A stretch of DNA of 64,000 nt from Aliiroseovarius lamellibrachiae (lineage in GTDB: Bacteria; Pseudomonadota; Alphaproteobacteria; Rhodobacterales; Rhodobacteraceae): assembly GCF_018599245.1 (NCBI RefSeq), contig NZ_JAHEVJ010000001.1, forward strand, positions 310,001-374,000, given 5' to 3'. Position 1 is the first letter of the stretch. Each line of letters starts with the position of its first letter. Made by a program: the position numbers and the translations under genes. Below the pieces are notes generated by a model. It was not told the origin of the DNA. It was given only the letters and a program-made list of their open reading frames with translations, and made no database searches. This document shows positions 50,205 through 59,517 of the stretch, piece by piece.

Positions 50205-52094
50205 ATGACTGCTGAATTTATGTTGATCACTTTCACCCTGTTTCTGGCGGGTGTGATTGCGGTGCCGATTGCGGCCCGCTTTGGGTTGGGGTCGGTGCTG
50301 GGCTATCTGATTGCGGGCATTGCGATCAGCCCGGTTTTACGATGGGCGGGCGCGGATGTGGTGTCGCTTCAGCATTTTGCCGAATTTGGCGTGGTGATGA
50401 TGCTTTTCATTGTCGGGCTTGAGATGAACCCAAAAGCTTTGTGGCAACTGCGCGGGCGCATCTTTGTGCTGGGCGGTCTGCAAGTGGGGGTGACCACAGC
50501 GTTGGTGATGGGGGTCGCAATGGCATTTGGCCAACCCTGGACCGTGTCTTTGGCGATTGGCTTGATCTTCGCGCTGTCTTCCACCGCGATTGTCAACCAA
50601 ACCCTTAAGGAAAAAGGACTTTTGCGCAGTGATGGCGGCCAGACCAGCTTTGCGGTGCTGCTGTTTCAGGACATCGCCGTGATCCCGATGCTGGCGCTTT
50701 TACCGCTTTTGGCATTGCCCGAGCTGATGGACGTCATGTCCCATGGGGCGGATCACGACAGCCACGGGGGGGGGCTGACCCTTGATCTGGTGGCCGGGCT
50801 GAACGGCTGGCAACATGGCGCCGTGACCTTGGCCGCGATTGCGGGCGTGATCATCGCGGGCACCTATCTGACCGGGCCAATCTTTCGCTTTGTGGCGCGC
50901 GCCCGCCTGCGCGAGCTGTTTGTCACCACAGCCCTGATGATGGTGCTGGGCATCGCGCTGTTGATGACCATGGTCGGGCTGTCGCCCGCGCTGGGCACCT
51001 TTTTGGCGGGGGTGGTCATGGCCGGGAATGAGTTTCGTCACGAGTTGGAAAGCGACATTGACCCGTTTCGCGGCATCTTCCTTGGCATCTTTTTCATCAC
51101 CGTGGGCGCCAGTATCGACTTTGTCCTCCTTTGGGAAAACCTTGGTCTGATCATTGGGCTGACCCTGGGGCTGATCGCGATGAAATCGGCTGTCTTGCTG
51201 ATCCTGTCGCGCATTTTCCGGCTGTCCGGGGGCGACAAATGGTTGTTTGCGCTGGGCATGGCGCAGGCTGGTGAGTTCGGATTTGTGCTGATTTCCTATA
51301 CGGTTGCCAATGCTGTGATCCCAAGCGACGTTGCAAGCCTGCTGTTGTTGGTGGTGGCGCTTTCGATGTTGCTCACCCCGGCGTTGTTCATCCTTTACGA
51401 CCGCGTTCTCGCCCCGCGCTACCTGCGTCAGCAAGAACAAGAGGCGGATGAAATTGACAGTCATGCCAATATCATCATCGCCGGTCACGGGCGTTTTGGC
51501 GGCATCGTCAACCGGTCCCTGCGCGGGGCGGGGTATGACACCACGGTTCTGGATTACAGCGCCGATCATCTGCAAATGCTGCGCCAATTTGGGGTGAAGG
51601 TCTTCTTTGGCGACCCCACGCGCCCGGACCTGTTGCATGCCGCTGGCATTGACGAGGCCAAAGTGCTGGTGGTGGCGATTGACGACAAAGATGAGATCAC
51701 AAATATGGTGCGCCATGTGGTGAAATTTCACCCGCATGTGCATGTGGTGGCGCGCGCGATCAACCGCGAACATGTCTATGATCTGTGGTCGGTGGGCTGT
51801 CGTGATATCATCCGTGAAACCTTTGACGGCTCGCTGCGCGCGTCGCGCTCGGTGCTCGAAGCCCTGGGCCGCTCGCGCCCTGCGGCGCAAAATATGGTTG
51901 ATGCTTTTGCGGAAATGGACCGTAAAACCATGCTGGAACTGGCCGATCTTTACGACATCGACACGCCGGTCACCGAAAACAAACCCTATATGGAACGCGC
52001 CCGCGCGATGCGTGAGGAATGGGAGGAGGAGCTGCGGGGGAACATGTCCAAAGCCTCATCCAAAGCCTCAGCCTTTGACGCCTCAGACGGCTGA
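50205..52094 (+). CDS. CPA2-family monovalent cation:proton antiporter with RCK/TrkA-N domain (KefB/YbaL-like)
   Basis: Inner-membrane antiporter of 629 residues. About twelve helices occupy residues 1-400, including the CPA2 motifs FGLGSVLGYLIAGIAISPVL and LSSTAIVNQTLKEKGLLRSD. A cytosolic NAD-binding RCK domain (about 420-540) starts IIIAGHGRFGGIVNRSLRGA with the Rossmann glycines intact. A His-rich loop (DHDSHGGG) is near residue 185. It sits on the opposite strand inside the trmD-rplS interval, an insertion into an ancestral ribosomal operon. Confidence 0.92.
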   Translation: MTAEFMLITFTLFLAGVIAVPIAARFGLGSVLGYLIAGIAISPVLRWAGADVVSLQHFAEFGVVMMLFIVGLEMNPKALWQLRGRIFVLGGLQVGVTTALVMGVAMAFGQPWTVSLAIGLIFALSSTAIVNQTLKEKGLLRSDGGQTSFAVLLFQDIAVIPMLALLPLLALPELMDVMSHGADHDSHGGGLTLDLVAGLNGWQHGAVTLAAIAGVIIAGTYLTGPIFRFVARARLRELFVTTALMMVLGIALLMTMVGLSPALGTFLAGVVMAGNEFRHELESDIDPFRGIFLGIFFITVGASIDFVLLWENLGLIIGLTLGLIAMKSAVLLILSRIFRLSGGDKWLFALGMAQAGEFGFVLISYTVANAVIPSDVASLLLLVVALSMLLTPALFILYDRVLAPRYLRQQEQEADEIDSHANIIIAGHGRFGGIVNRSLRGAGYDTTVLDYSADHLQMLRQFGVKVFFGDPTRPDLLHAAGIDEAKVLVVAIDDKDEITNMVRHVVKFHPHVHVVARAINREHVYDLWSVGCRDIIRETFDGSLRASRSVLEALGRSRPAAQNMVDAFAEMDRKTMLELADLYDIDTPVTENKPYMERARAMREEWEEELRGNMSKASSKASAFDASDG

Positions 52095-52132
52095 GGGCGC
52101 GCGTCGCCATGCGCCGCCATTCCCCCCTTAAC

Positions 52133-52987
52133 TCAGTCTTTTTTGTCATCCATATGCGCGGCCCACAGGTCGGGGCGACGTGTCTTGGTGATGTCTTCGC
52201 TTTGCGCGCGGCGCCAGTCGGCGATCTTGCCATGATGACCCGACATCAGCACGTCCGGGATCACATGTCCGCGCCATTCTGCCGGGCGCGTGTACTGCGG
52301 ATGTTCGAGTAACCCATTGGAAAAGCTCTCATCCTCAATACTGTCGGCATTGCCCAACACGTCAGGCAACAGGCGCACGGTGGCATCCAGCATCGCTTGG
52401 GCGGCAATCTCGCCGCCGGTCAGAACAAAATCCCCCAATGAGACTTCTTCGATGTCATAATGCTCAAGCACGCGCTCATCCACGCCCTCAAACCGGCCAC
52501 ACAGCACGGTCATGCCGCGCGCCTTGGAAAAGCGCTGCGCCATCGCCTGATCCAGCGGTTTGCCGCGCGGCGACATGTAGATGATTGGCCATTCATCCCG
52601 ATTTTCCGGCACGCCGGACTGCGCCATATCAATCGCGCGGCCCAAGACGTCAGCGCGCAGCACCATCCCCGCGCCACCGCCCGCAGGCGTGTCATCCACA
52701 TTGCGATGTTTGCCCTGCCCAAAGATGCGCAGATCAATCGTTTCCAACGCCCATAACCCGTCTTTCAACGCCTTGCCCGTCAGGCTTTCGCCCAGCACAC
52801 CGGGGAAGGCCTCGGGAAACAGCGTGATCATCTTTGCCGTCCAAGCGCCCGCCAAACGGGGACGGTCGGTCATTAACGCGCGCGGCGTCACGCTGGCCGA
52901 AATTGACAGGCGCCCATGCGATTTCGGCACCGCCGTATCAGATACGGTTGCATTTGGGGCGGGGGTATTTTTGTTGACGTCAGACAT
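52133..52987 (-). CDS. trmD: tRNA (guanine-N1)-methyltransferase
   Basis: SPOUT-class enzyme that methylates G37 of tRNA with SAM to prevent frameshifting. The catalytic domain begins WTAKMITLFPEAFPGVLGES; the trefoil-knot SAM site is CGRFEGVDERVLEHYDIEEV then SLGDFVLTGGE; HPQYTRPAEWRG and LMSGHHGKIADWR follow. An N-terminal extension of about 45 residues (with PKSHGRLSISASVTPRALM) precedes the catalytic domain, as in other Rhodobacterales. The start has no clear Shine-Dalgarno. Confidence 0.96.
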   Translation of the reverse strand: MSDVNKNTPAPNATVSDTAVPKSHGRLSISASVTPRALMTDRPRLAGAWTAKMITLFPEAFPGVLGESLTGKALKDGLWALETIDLRIFGQGKHRNVDDTPAGGGAGMVLRADVLGRAIDMAQSGVPENRDEWPIIYMSPRGKPLDQAMAQRFSKARGMTVLCGRFEGVDERVLEHYDIEEVSLGDFVLTGGEIAAQAMLDATVRLLPDVLGNADSIEDESFSNGLLEHPQYTRPAEWRGHVIPDVLMSGHHGKIADWRRAQSEDITKTRRPDLWAAHMDDKKD

Positions 52988-53061
52988 GCGCGCTGTCTAC
53001 GACAAACAGGGCAGATTGCAAACAATGCTTTCACCGCGCACATGCGTTTGAGGGGCAAGAT

Positions 53062-54006
53062 ATGACCGAACAAGAACTGATCACGCGGGCAATGGCGCGC
53101 CTGCCGCATTTGGGCGCATCGGCGAAAAAGCTGTCAGATGCCACCCCCCGCGTTCTGTCTTGCCGGCTTCAGCCAGGCAGCACGCGAATTGTGTTGCGCC
53201 TTCTGGCGGGCACGCAGGATCTGGTCCTGAAATATGATCCCGATGCGACCGAAGAGGCGTTTTCTGAACGCGCGACAGCGCAGCAATTTGCCTATGACAG
53301 GCTGGGCGCAGGGATGGTGCCCGCCCTTCTGTCGGTGGATGTAAAAGGACGCAGCGCTTTGCAGCACCATGTAAACGCCCGCCCCGCCCACGAGCTTTTG
53401 GACCTTGCCGAAGTGGGCTTGGACGCGGCACCCGACATCCTGCGCCGCTGTGGCCGATGGCTTGGGGCATATCACAATGCCACCTTGCAACCTGCGCGCA
53501 AGATCAACCCGGATCGGATGCTCAACTGGGCGAAATCTCTGCAAAATAAGGTCGAAACCCGGGCGCCAGATGTACCACGTCGCGACCTTTTCCTGACCTG
53601 TGCGGCGCAAATTCCGGCGATGGGGGATCGCGCACGCGGTCAGCCGACCCGGATCGCCGCCTCACATGGCGACATGCATTTGCGCAATCTTTTGCTTGGG
53701 CCTGATGGCTGTTTCGGCATTGATTTCGAACCGCTTGCCAAGGTGCCCCCAGCCCATGATCTCGCGCGGTTTTTGCTGCGCTACGGAACGTGGTTTGATT
53801 TCGGACCAGAGCCTTTGGCGGCCTTCTGGGACGGGTACGGCACGCCGCGCGACACCGACGCGGCGCTTGGCTATCTGCTCCCGATTTTGCTGTTGGAAGA
53901 TTGGCTTTCAATCCCGAAACGCAAAGAGGATCGCTCGCCCAAACAACAACGCCGATTGCGAGGCATTTTGCGCATGGCAGCAGAGGTGTTTGTCGTTCGC
54001 GATTAA
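53062..54006 (+). CDS. Aminoglycoside phosphotransferase-like (APH fold) kinase
   Basis: Protein-kinase-like fold of 314 residues. The catalytic loop is SHGDMHLRNLL (about residues 209-219; HGDxHxxN) and the metal-binding Asp is in CFGIDFEPLAK. The N-lobe Lys is probably in DLVLKYDPDATEEAF. Such stand-alone APH proteins are usually small-molecule kinases of unknown substrate rather than resistance factors. It is divergent from trmD and ends with a 4-bp convergent overlap. Confidence 0.83.
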   Translation: MTEQELITRAMARLPHLGASAKKLSDATPRVLSCRLQPGSTRIVLRLLAGTQDLVLKYDPDATEEAFSERATAQQFAYDRLGAGMVPALLSVDVKGRSALQHHVNARPAHELLDLAEVGLDAAPDILRRCGRWLGAYHNATLQPARKINPDRMLNWAKSLQNKVETRAPDVPRRDLFLTCAAQIPAMGDRARGQPTRIAASHGDMHLRNLLLGPDGCFGIDFEPLAKVPPAHDLARFLLRYGTWFDFGPEPLAAFWDGYGTPRDTDAALGYLLPILLLEDWLSIPKRKEDRSPKQQRRLRGILRMAAEVFVVRD

Positions 54007-54800
54007 AGGTTCTGCATAAGGTAAATCGCATCGGATTTCACCTCTTTCAACGCCTTGTCAGACACCCCGGAACGGTTCATGCCCAAAAGCAGCTCCAGCG
54101 CCTCTTCGGGCAAGCTTTGCTTCATCGGGCGATGCGGAACAAGCGGGAGGGGGGGCAACACAGATCCCAACGGACGCAGCGCCGCCGTGGCGGGCCCCAT
54201 TGGTAAAAGTGACGTATTTTCAAGAGGTTCAACAGTAAGTGTGCCGGGGGAAATGGCGCATGAGATGGCTTTGATCAGCGGGCTAAATTGCGCCAGATCT
54301 GCAAATTGTTCCGCGAATTCCTCTTGGCTTCTGACCTCTCGATGCACCTTGAGGTTCTGTGCCCAAAGCGATCGCAACCATGCCGCAGGCCCGCGTGTTG
54401 TCATCACAAACCGCAGCTGTGCTTGCGCGCCAAATCGGGACAGAAGCTGACCTTGGATCTCGTTTAACCGTGCGGGTAAACCGTCGTAATTTGTCACCTC
54501 TGGATGGCCGGGCAGCTGGCCGGACAGATCCACATTGCTGATCAGAAGCGCCTGATCCGCACCCAACACAACATCGGCCAGCCGCGCGGCGAAAACCTCG
54601 CCAAACCGCGTTAAGGTTGACGGATCTGTGCTGTGGATCTTGGCGGCCTTGGTCACGTCAGGCCAAGTCTTGCGGGTCACGATCTGGGCGACCGGGGCCA
54701 ATAGATCGCGGTTGGCCTCAAGCGTGGCTTCGGCGGTGGTTGTGCCGGTTTTGTGTACCCCGAAGTGGACGATGATTTTGGGTGGGCTGTCTGGGGGCAT
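54003..54800 (-). CDS. Sulfotransferase-like P-loop protein
   Basis: A 265-residue protein starting one base after the rimM stop. Residues 8-16 (VHFGVHKTGTT) are a 5'-phosphosulfate-type loop, and LRFVMTTRGPAAWLRSLWAQ (about 126-145) fits the 3'-phosphate site with Arg. The rest is weakly conserved, and I cannot name a subfamily. The frame extends to 54899 inside rimM, but 54800 is the natural coupled start. Its position after rimM, where trmD normally begins, is unusual. Confidence 0.7.
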   Translation of the reverse strand: MPPDSPPKIIVHFGVHKTGTTTAEATLEANRDLLAPVAQIVTRKTWPDVTKAAKIHSTDPSTLTRFGEVFAARLADVVLGADQALLISNVDLSGQLPGHPEVTNYDGLPARLNEIQGQLLSRFGAQAQLRFVMTTRGPAAWLRSLWAQNLKVHREVRSQEEFAEQFADLAQFSPLIKAISCAISPGTLTVEPLENTSLLPMGPATAALRPLGSVLPPLPLVPHRPMKQSLPEEALELLLGMNRSGVSDKALKEVKSDAIYLMQNL

Positions 54801-54801
54801 A

Positions 54802-55314
54802 TCAGTCGGCAAATACGCCTTCGGGCGGGTCGGCGATGATGCGTCCGGACGCCAAATCAACCGTTGGCACCGCGTCGCGAGTGAAAGGCAACAGCGCACC
54901 GGTGCGCATGCCTGTTCCCATCACTTCAAGCACATCGCCCGCGCCGTGGTTGTGCACGGCCTTGACCCGGCCCAATTCTTTTCCACCCGTGTCCAACACC
55001 AAAAGCCCAATTAAATCAGCATGATAAAACTCATCATCCGGTAGGGACGGCATCGCATCCCGATCGGCAAACAGCTTGACCCCTTGGGTCGCATCCGCCT
55101 GTTCCTTGGTGGAAATACCGGTGATCCGCGCGGCATATCCGCTTTTGATCTGTTGCGAGATGATCAGATCATAGCTGTCATTGCCGTCCTCTGACCACAG
55201 TGTGCCATAGTCGGCGATCGCACCGGGATCCGCACAAAAGCTTTTCACACGCACCTCGCCTTTCACGCCAAAAGAGCCCGATAGGGCGCCCACGCAAATC
55301 CGATCTTCGCTCAT
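54802..55314 (-). CDS. rimM: 16S rRNA processing protein RimM
   Basis: 30S maturation factor of 170 residues that binds S19. The N-terminal beta-barrel opens [20 protein letters not shown], and the C-terminal PRC-barrel has [20 protein letters not shown] and [10 protein letters not shown], ending [20 protein letters not shown]. The ATG at 55314 follows AAGGTG and overlaps the stop of a 50-residue membrane protein (ATGA). Confidence 0.95.
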   Translation of the reverse strand: MSEDRICVGALSGSFGVKGEVRVKSFCADPGAIADYGTLWSEDGNDSYDLIISQQIKSGYAARITGISTKEQADATQGVKLFADRDAMPSLPDDEFYHADLIGLLVLDTGGKELGRVKAVHNHGAGDVLEVMGTGMRTGALLPFTRDAVPTVDLASGRIIADPPEGVFAD

Positions 55315-55463
55315 TTCACACCTTCGCAAAAGCCACTGTCTGCCACGCGTCCGCCCGCATCAAGGCAGCGGTCTGTGGCCGAATTTCGTTCATAAAGGAC
55401 GCCCGCGACAAAGGCGGCGACCAGGATTAGGATCGTCCGAACTGGCTTGAAAATCAAACCCAT
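55311..55463 (-). CDS. 50-residue single-pass membrane protein upstream of rimM
   Basis: A small gene with GAGG before its ATG and a stop overlapping the rimM start (ATGA). The product has a basic start, one hydrophobic helix ([17 protein letters not shown], about residues 10-26) and a polar periplasmic tail with two Cys (Cys33 and Cys46) that could form a disulfide ([18 protein letters not shown]). No known family. Tight coupling on both sides makes it a real gene in my view. Confidence 0.7.
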   Translation of the reverse strand: MGLIFKPVRTILILVAAFVAGVLYERNSATDRCLDAGGRVADSGFCEGVK

Positions 55464-55480
55464 TTCCTCACCTCACGCCT

Positions 55481-56110
55481 TCATCTTACGTCGATGGGCA
55501 ATTGGCCGCGGCGGGCTTCCCATCCGGTGTCTTCCAGCTCTGGCGTGTCGGCGACCTCTTCGGGCCAGCCAAGGCAGAAATAGCCCACCAAGGCCCAGCT
55601 GTCTGGCACATCCAAATCGCGGCACAGCGCGACGGGATCCAGAATGGACACCCAGCCCAGCCCCAAGCCGCGCGCGCGGGCGGCAAGCCAAAAGAGCATG
55701 ATCGCCGTGACCACGGAATAGCGGCGCATTTCCGGCATGGTGCCAGCACCTAGCCCCGCGCCTTTGTCAGTGCCCTCATCGCAAAACACCGCAAGTTGCA
55801 CGGGGGCATCCGCCATCCCGGACAGTTTCAGGTTTGCGTAAATCTTTGCTTTGTCACCGGAATATCCGGCAAGCGCGGCCTTATTCGCCGCTGAATAATT
55901 GGCAAGGGCGGCGGCACGCGCGCGTGCGCTTTCCACCCGGATCACCCGCCACGGCTCGCTCAACCCCACCGAAGGGGCCAGCAAAAATGCGTCGAGGCAC
56001 TCCGTCAGAAGTGCCTCGTCCACAGGGTCGGTGCGAAAGCGGCGCACGTCACGCCGCCAACGCATTAAGGTTTCGAGATCGGACTGAAAGTCACTTGAAA
56101 AGGCCTGCAT
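55481..56110 (-). CDS. bluB: 5,6-dimethylbenzimidazole synthase
   Basis: Flavin-destructase of the nitroreductase fold that converts reduced FMN to 5,6-dimethylbenzimidazole, the lower ligand of vitamin B12. The opening MRWRRDVRRFRTDPVDEALL and FLLAPSVGLSEPWRVIRVES are BluB hallmarks; so are LGWVSILDPVALCRDLDVPD and GYFCLGWPEE. Length 209 is normal. The start at 56110 is 37 bp after rpsP; a longer in-frame extension into rpsP is rejected. It is unusual to find it between rpsP and rimM. Confidence 0.92.
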   Translation of the reverse strand: MQAFSSDFQSDLETLMRWRRDVRRFRTDPVDEALLTECLDAFLLAPSVGLSEPWRVIRVESARARAAALANYSAANKAALAGYSGDKAKIYANLKLSGMADAPVQLAVFCDEGTDKGAGLGAGTMPEMRRYSVVTAIMLFWLAARARGLGLGWVSILDPVALCRDLDVPDSWALVGYFCLGWPEEVADTPELEDTGWEARRGQLPIDVR

Positions 56111-56147
56111 CTCTGATCTCGTCCCCACCTTTTTGTCGCCGGAGGAT

Positions 56148-56534
56148 TTATTCCTCAGCAGCAGCCTCTGCAGGTGCAGCCGCAGCTTCAGCCGCCGCAG
56201 CAACTTTCGCTGCTTTTTCTTCTGCACGGTCAGTTGCTTTTTTGCCTGGCAGACCTTTTTTCAGGTTTGCACGGTCTTTCTTAGGCAGAACGCCAGCGGC
56301 TTCCAAGAAGCGCGAAACACGGTCCGAAGGCTGTGCGCCTTTATCCAACCAGTACTGAACGCGTTCCATGTCCAGTTTCACACGCTCTTCGCTGTCTTTG
56401 GCGAGCAGTGGGTTATAGGTGCCCAGTTTTTCGATGAAACGACCATCGCGTGGCATACGGCTGTCAGCAGCGACCACACGGTAAAAAGGGCGTTTTTTCG
56501 AGCCACCACGGGCGAGACGGATTTTCATAGCCAT
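56148..56534 (-). CDS. rpsP: 30S ribosomal protein S16
   Basis: A 128-residue S16. The core is [20 protein letters not shown] to about residue 80 ([10 protein letters not shown]), with an alphaproteobacterial Ala/Lys/Glu-rich tail of about 45 residues. It begins the ribosomal part of the minus-strand cluster after chorismate mutase. Confidence 0.97.
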   Translation of the reverse strand: MAMKIRLARGGSKKRPFYRVVAADSRMPRDGRFIEKLGTYNPLLAKDSEERVKLDMERVQYWLDKGAQPSDRVSRFLEAAGVLPKKDRANLKKGLPGKKATDRAEEKAAKVAAAAEAAAAPAEAAAEE

Positions 56535-56613
56535 GAGAGTTTTCCTTTTTTCTAGCTATTTGTGGGGCCGTTTCTGTGCGGTCCCCGCATTTCAGTGTTT
56601 CGTTTGATCAGGT

Positions 56614-56910
56614 TTATTCCTGATGCTGTTTGTGATGCCTGATGACCTCATCAATGATGAAGTTCAGGAATTTCTTGGCAAATTCCGGGTCAAGTTCCGC
56701 GCGGCGCGCCAGATCCTCTAGCCGGTCAATTTGCTTGGCTTCGCGGGACGGGTCCGAAGGCGGAAGGGCGTGTTCGGCCTTCAGCTTGCCCACGGCTTGC
56801 GTGTGTTTAAAGCGTTCGCCCAAAGTATAGACCAGGATCGCGTCCAGACGGTCAATCGAGGCGCGGTGGTCTTTCAAAACCTCGGCGGCGCGCGTGGCGG
56901 CATCGGTCAT
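56614..56910 (-). CDS. Chorismate mutase, AroQ class
   Basis: A 98-residue all-helical chorismate mutase that makes prephenate for Phe/Tyr synthesis. Key residues are visible: Arg17 and the IDRLDAILVYTLGERF segment, Lys in VGKLKAEHALPPSDPSREAK, and the C-terminal helix FAKKFLNFIIDEVIRHHK. The ATG at 56910 overlaps the GNAT stop (ATGA). Confidence 0.93.
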   Translation of the reverse strand: MTDAATRAAEVLKDHRASIDRLDAILVYTLGERFKHTQAVGKLKAEHALPPSDPSREAKQIDRLEDLARRAELDPEFAKKFLNFIIDEVIRHHKQHQE

Positions 56911-57437
56911 ACCTGAAGCTCCTGTTTTGAGGGGTGGCGATACACCATTTCTGTGCCGTGGGTCGGGCTGTCCCAGTTGCTTTCCAGCGTGGCACCCATG
57001 CGTTCGGCAAGGGCAACCGAGCGGTCGTTGCCGGGGAAAATGTTGGAACACAAAGCGCCCCAACCCAATGTGTCATAGGCATATTCGCGCACGGCAATCG
57101 CGGCCTCGCGCGCGTATCCTTTGCCTTCGGAACCTTCGAACATCACCCAGCCCAGCTCGGTTTCATTCCAGCCCTCAGGCCCCCAAAGGCCGACCATGCC
57201 AACCGTGTCGCCAGCGGCGGTTTCAAGGAACCAAAACCCGTGCCCTTTCAGGGCGAAATGGCCCAGATTGCTGGCAAACCAGCGCCATGCGCCGGTGCGA
57301 TCGAGCGGGCCACCAAAGCCCCAGCTGCGCTCTTTTGAGGCAAAGAAATCCGCCACAAGGTCAAAATCCGCCTCAGTGGGCAGGCGCAGGGTCAGACGAT
57401 CCGTGGTGAGGGTTGGGATATTGGTCAAACGGGTCAT
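56907..57437 (-). CDS. GNAT-family N-acetyltransferase (RimJ/RimL type), copy 2
   Basis: A 176-residue acetyltransferase opening TDRLTLRLPTEADFDLVADF, with the acetyl-CoA region GWVMFEGSEGKGYAREAAIA (about residues 95-114) and FPGNDRSVALAERMGATLES. Overlaps the neighbouring GNAT gene and chorismate mutase by 4 bp each. Could modify ribosomal proteins or a small molecule. Confidence 0.88.
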   Translation of the reverse strand: MTRLTNIPTLTTDRLTLRLPTEADFDLVADFFASKERSWGFGGPLDRTGAWRWFASNLGHFALKGHGFWFLETAAGDTVGMVGLWGPEGWNETELGWVMFEGSEGKGYAREAAIAVREYAYDTLGWGALCSNIFPGNDRSVALAERMGATLESNWDSPTHGTEMVYRHPSKQELQV

Positions 57438-57988
57438 GCATAAGCCCCCGGATTGCCATCGGCATCAGCGGCGGGGTGGCGCCAGACATGATAGGCGCCT
57501 TGGTGCGCGTCCTCTTCGCCCCCGTCAATCAGCGGAGCATTTGGGTCAATCACACAGCCCAAGCGTTTTGCCAGCGCGGCTGATCGTGTGTTATCCGCGT
57601 CAATATAACTGACAAGCGTGCCTAGCCCCAATTCGGTATAGGCCCAGTCGCGGGTGGCGATGGCGGCCTCGGCGGCAAGGCCTTTGCCTTCGGCGCTTGC
57701 GTCCCAGACAGACCACGCAAGCTCATGCTCGGGCCAGCCTTCGGGAAACCACGGACCGGCGGATAAAACCGGCGCGCCGCTGTCTTTTTCAAGCCCTACA
57801 AACAGACCAAATCCACGCAGCGTCCAATGGCCAACCATGTGCCCAAACCCACGCCACGCTTTGGCGCGCGTGTACGGCCCACCGATAAAACCGGCACGAT
57901 CCGACCCCAAGAAGGCCGCGATGACCTCCCAGTCGCCCAATTCGGGCGGGCGCAACATAAGGCGCGGGGTTTCGATCGTGATGGTCAT
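57434..57988 (-). CDS. GNAT-family N-acetyltransferase (RimJ/RimL type), copy 1
   Basis: A 184-residue paralogue of the next gene: ETPRLMLRPPELGDWEVIAA opening, acetyl-CoA loop SVWDASAEGKGLAAEAAIAT, then IDADNTRSAALAKRLGCVID. It starts 2 bp after the ffh stop, so the two GNATs are part of the ffh transcript. Confidence 0.88.
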   Translation of the reverse strand: MTITIETPRLMLRPPELGDWEVIAAFLGSDRAGFIGGPYTRAKAWRGFGHMVGHWTLRGFGLFVGLEKDSGAPVLSAGPWFPEGWPEHELAWSVWDASAEGKGLAAEAAIATRDWAYTELGLGTLVSYIDADNTRSAALAKRLGCVIDPNAPLIDGGEEDAHQGAYHVWRHPAADADGNPGAYA

Positions 57989-57990
57989 GT

Positions 57991-59517
57991 TTATTTCTTT
58001 TTCCCAAAACCAGACAGGCCACCAGGCAGACCCATACCGCCGCCAAGACCAGGCAAGCCGCCCTTGACGCCAAGCTGTTTTGCCGCCGCTTCCAGCGCTT
58101 TTGGGTCCATCTGGCTTGGGTCCATTCCGCCCATGCCGTCCGCCCCCATGCCGGGCGCAGCGCCACCTTTGCCAAACATGCCCGCCATGGCCTGCTTCAT
58201 CATCTTGCCTTTGCCCATCTTGCCCATTTTCTTCATCATGTCGGACATTTGACGCTGCATTTTCAAAAGCTTATTCAGATCAGAGACATCCATGCCGGCG
58301 CCTTTGGCGATGCGCTTTTTGCGGCTGGCTTGCAACAGCTGCGGGTTGGCGCGCTCGCGTTTTGTCATGGATTGAATGAGCGCGATTTGCTGTTTCAACA
58401 CCTTGTCATCCATGCCCGCGGCTTCGGCCTGTTTGGCCATCTTGCCCATGCCCGGCATCATCCCCATGATCCCCTGCATGCCGCCCATCTTGATCATCTG
58501 TTCCAGCTGCATCTTCAGGTCGTTCATATTGAACTGACCCTTGGTGAAGCGCTTCATCATGCGTTCGGCTTGTTCAGCCTCGATGGTTTCTTGCGCCTTC
58601 TCAACCAAGGCCACAATGTCGCCCATGCCCAGAATGCGCCCGGCAATCCGGTCCGGCTCAAACGTCTCCAGCGCGTCCATCTTTTCGCCAAGACCAACGT
58701 ATTTGATCGGCTTGCCGGTGACCGCGCGCATGGACAACGCCGCCCCACCGCGACCGTCGCCATCCATCCGGGTCAGAACCACGCCGGAAATGCCGATTTT
58801 CGCGTCAAATTCCTGGGCCACTTCCACCGCAACTTGGCCGGTCAGACCGTCGACAACCAACAATGTCTCGCGCGGGTCAACGATTTTCGAGACCTCTTCA
58901 ACCTCGCCCATCAACACGTCGTCGATGTGCAAACGGCCCGCGGTGTCGAGCATATAGACGTCATAGCCGCCCATCGTCGCCTGTTGCTTGGCGCGCTTGG
59001 CAATGGCTGCGGGCTTTTCACCCTTTACGATCGGCAGGGTGTCGACGCCGATTTGCGTGCCCAAAACCGCCAGCTGATCCATCGCCGCCGGGCGGTACAC
59101 GTCCAAAGACGCCATCAAAACGCGCTTGCCGTCTTTTTCTTTCAGCCGTTTCGCGAGCTTTGCCGTGGTTGTGGTTTTACCACCGCCCTGCAAACCCACC
59201 ATCAGGATCGGGGCGGGCGGGCTGTCGATCTTCAAAGCCCCCGGTTCGCCTTCGCCGGTCAAAATCTCAACCAGCGCATCATGCACAATCTTCACAACCT
59301 GCTGGCCGGGCGTGACCGATTTGGTCACCGACTGGCCGGTGGCCGCATCCTGTACTTTCTTGATGAAATCACGCGCAACCGGCAGCGAGACATCCGCCTC
59401 TAGCAAAGCCACACGTACCTCGCGCAGCGCGGTCTTCACATCCTCCTCAGACAATGCGCCCTGTTTTGTCAGGCGGTCAAAGACACCAGATAGGCGATCT
59501 GACAGGCTCTCAAACAT
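57991..59517 (-). CDS. ffh: Signal recognition particle protein Ffh
   Basis: SRP GTPase of 508 residues for co-translational membrane targeting. The N domain opens MFESLSDRLSGVFDRLTKQG; the G domain has the P-loop GLQGGGKTTTTAKLA (about residues 107-121), MLDTAGRL and VLTRMDGDGRGGAALS; the Met-rich M domain (about 330-450) carries MKMQLEQMIKMGGMQGIMGM. A Gly/Met-rich tail follows. It heads the ffh-GNAT-GNAT-chorismate mutase-rpsP cluster. Confidence 0.97.
   Translation of the reverse strand: MFESLSDRLSGVFDRLTKQGALSEEDVKTALREVRVALLEADVSLPVARDFIKKVQDAATGQSVTKSVTPGQQVVKIVHDALVEILTGEGEPGALKIDSPPAPILMVGLQGGGKTTTTAKLAKRLKEKDGKRVLMASLDVYRPAAMDQLAVLGTQIGVDTLPIVKGEKPAAIAKRAKQQATMGGYDVYMLDTAGRLHIDDVLMGEVEEVSKIVDPRETLLVVDGLTGQVAVEVAQEFDAKIGISGVVLTRMDGDGRGGAALSMRAVTGKPIKYVGLGEKMDALETFEPDRIAGRILGMGDIVALVEKAQETIEAEQAERMMKRFTKGQFNMNDLKMQLEQMIKMGGMQGIMGMMPGMGKMAKQAEAAGMDDKVLKQQIALIQSMTKRERANPQLLQASRKKRIAKGAGMDVSDLNKLLKMQRQMSDMMKKMGKMGKGKMMKQAMAGMFGKGGAAPGMGADGMGGMDPSQMDPKALEAAAKQLGVKGGLPGLGGGMGLPGGLSGFGKKK

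Noticed and set aside
50700-51890. 396-residue minus-strand open frame
   Set aside because: Antisense to the antiporter gene; His/Gln/Arg-rich composition typical of reverse frames.
58249-59403. 384-residue plus-strand open frame
   Set aside because: Antisense to ffh, with no ribosome site or known motif.
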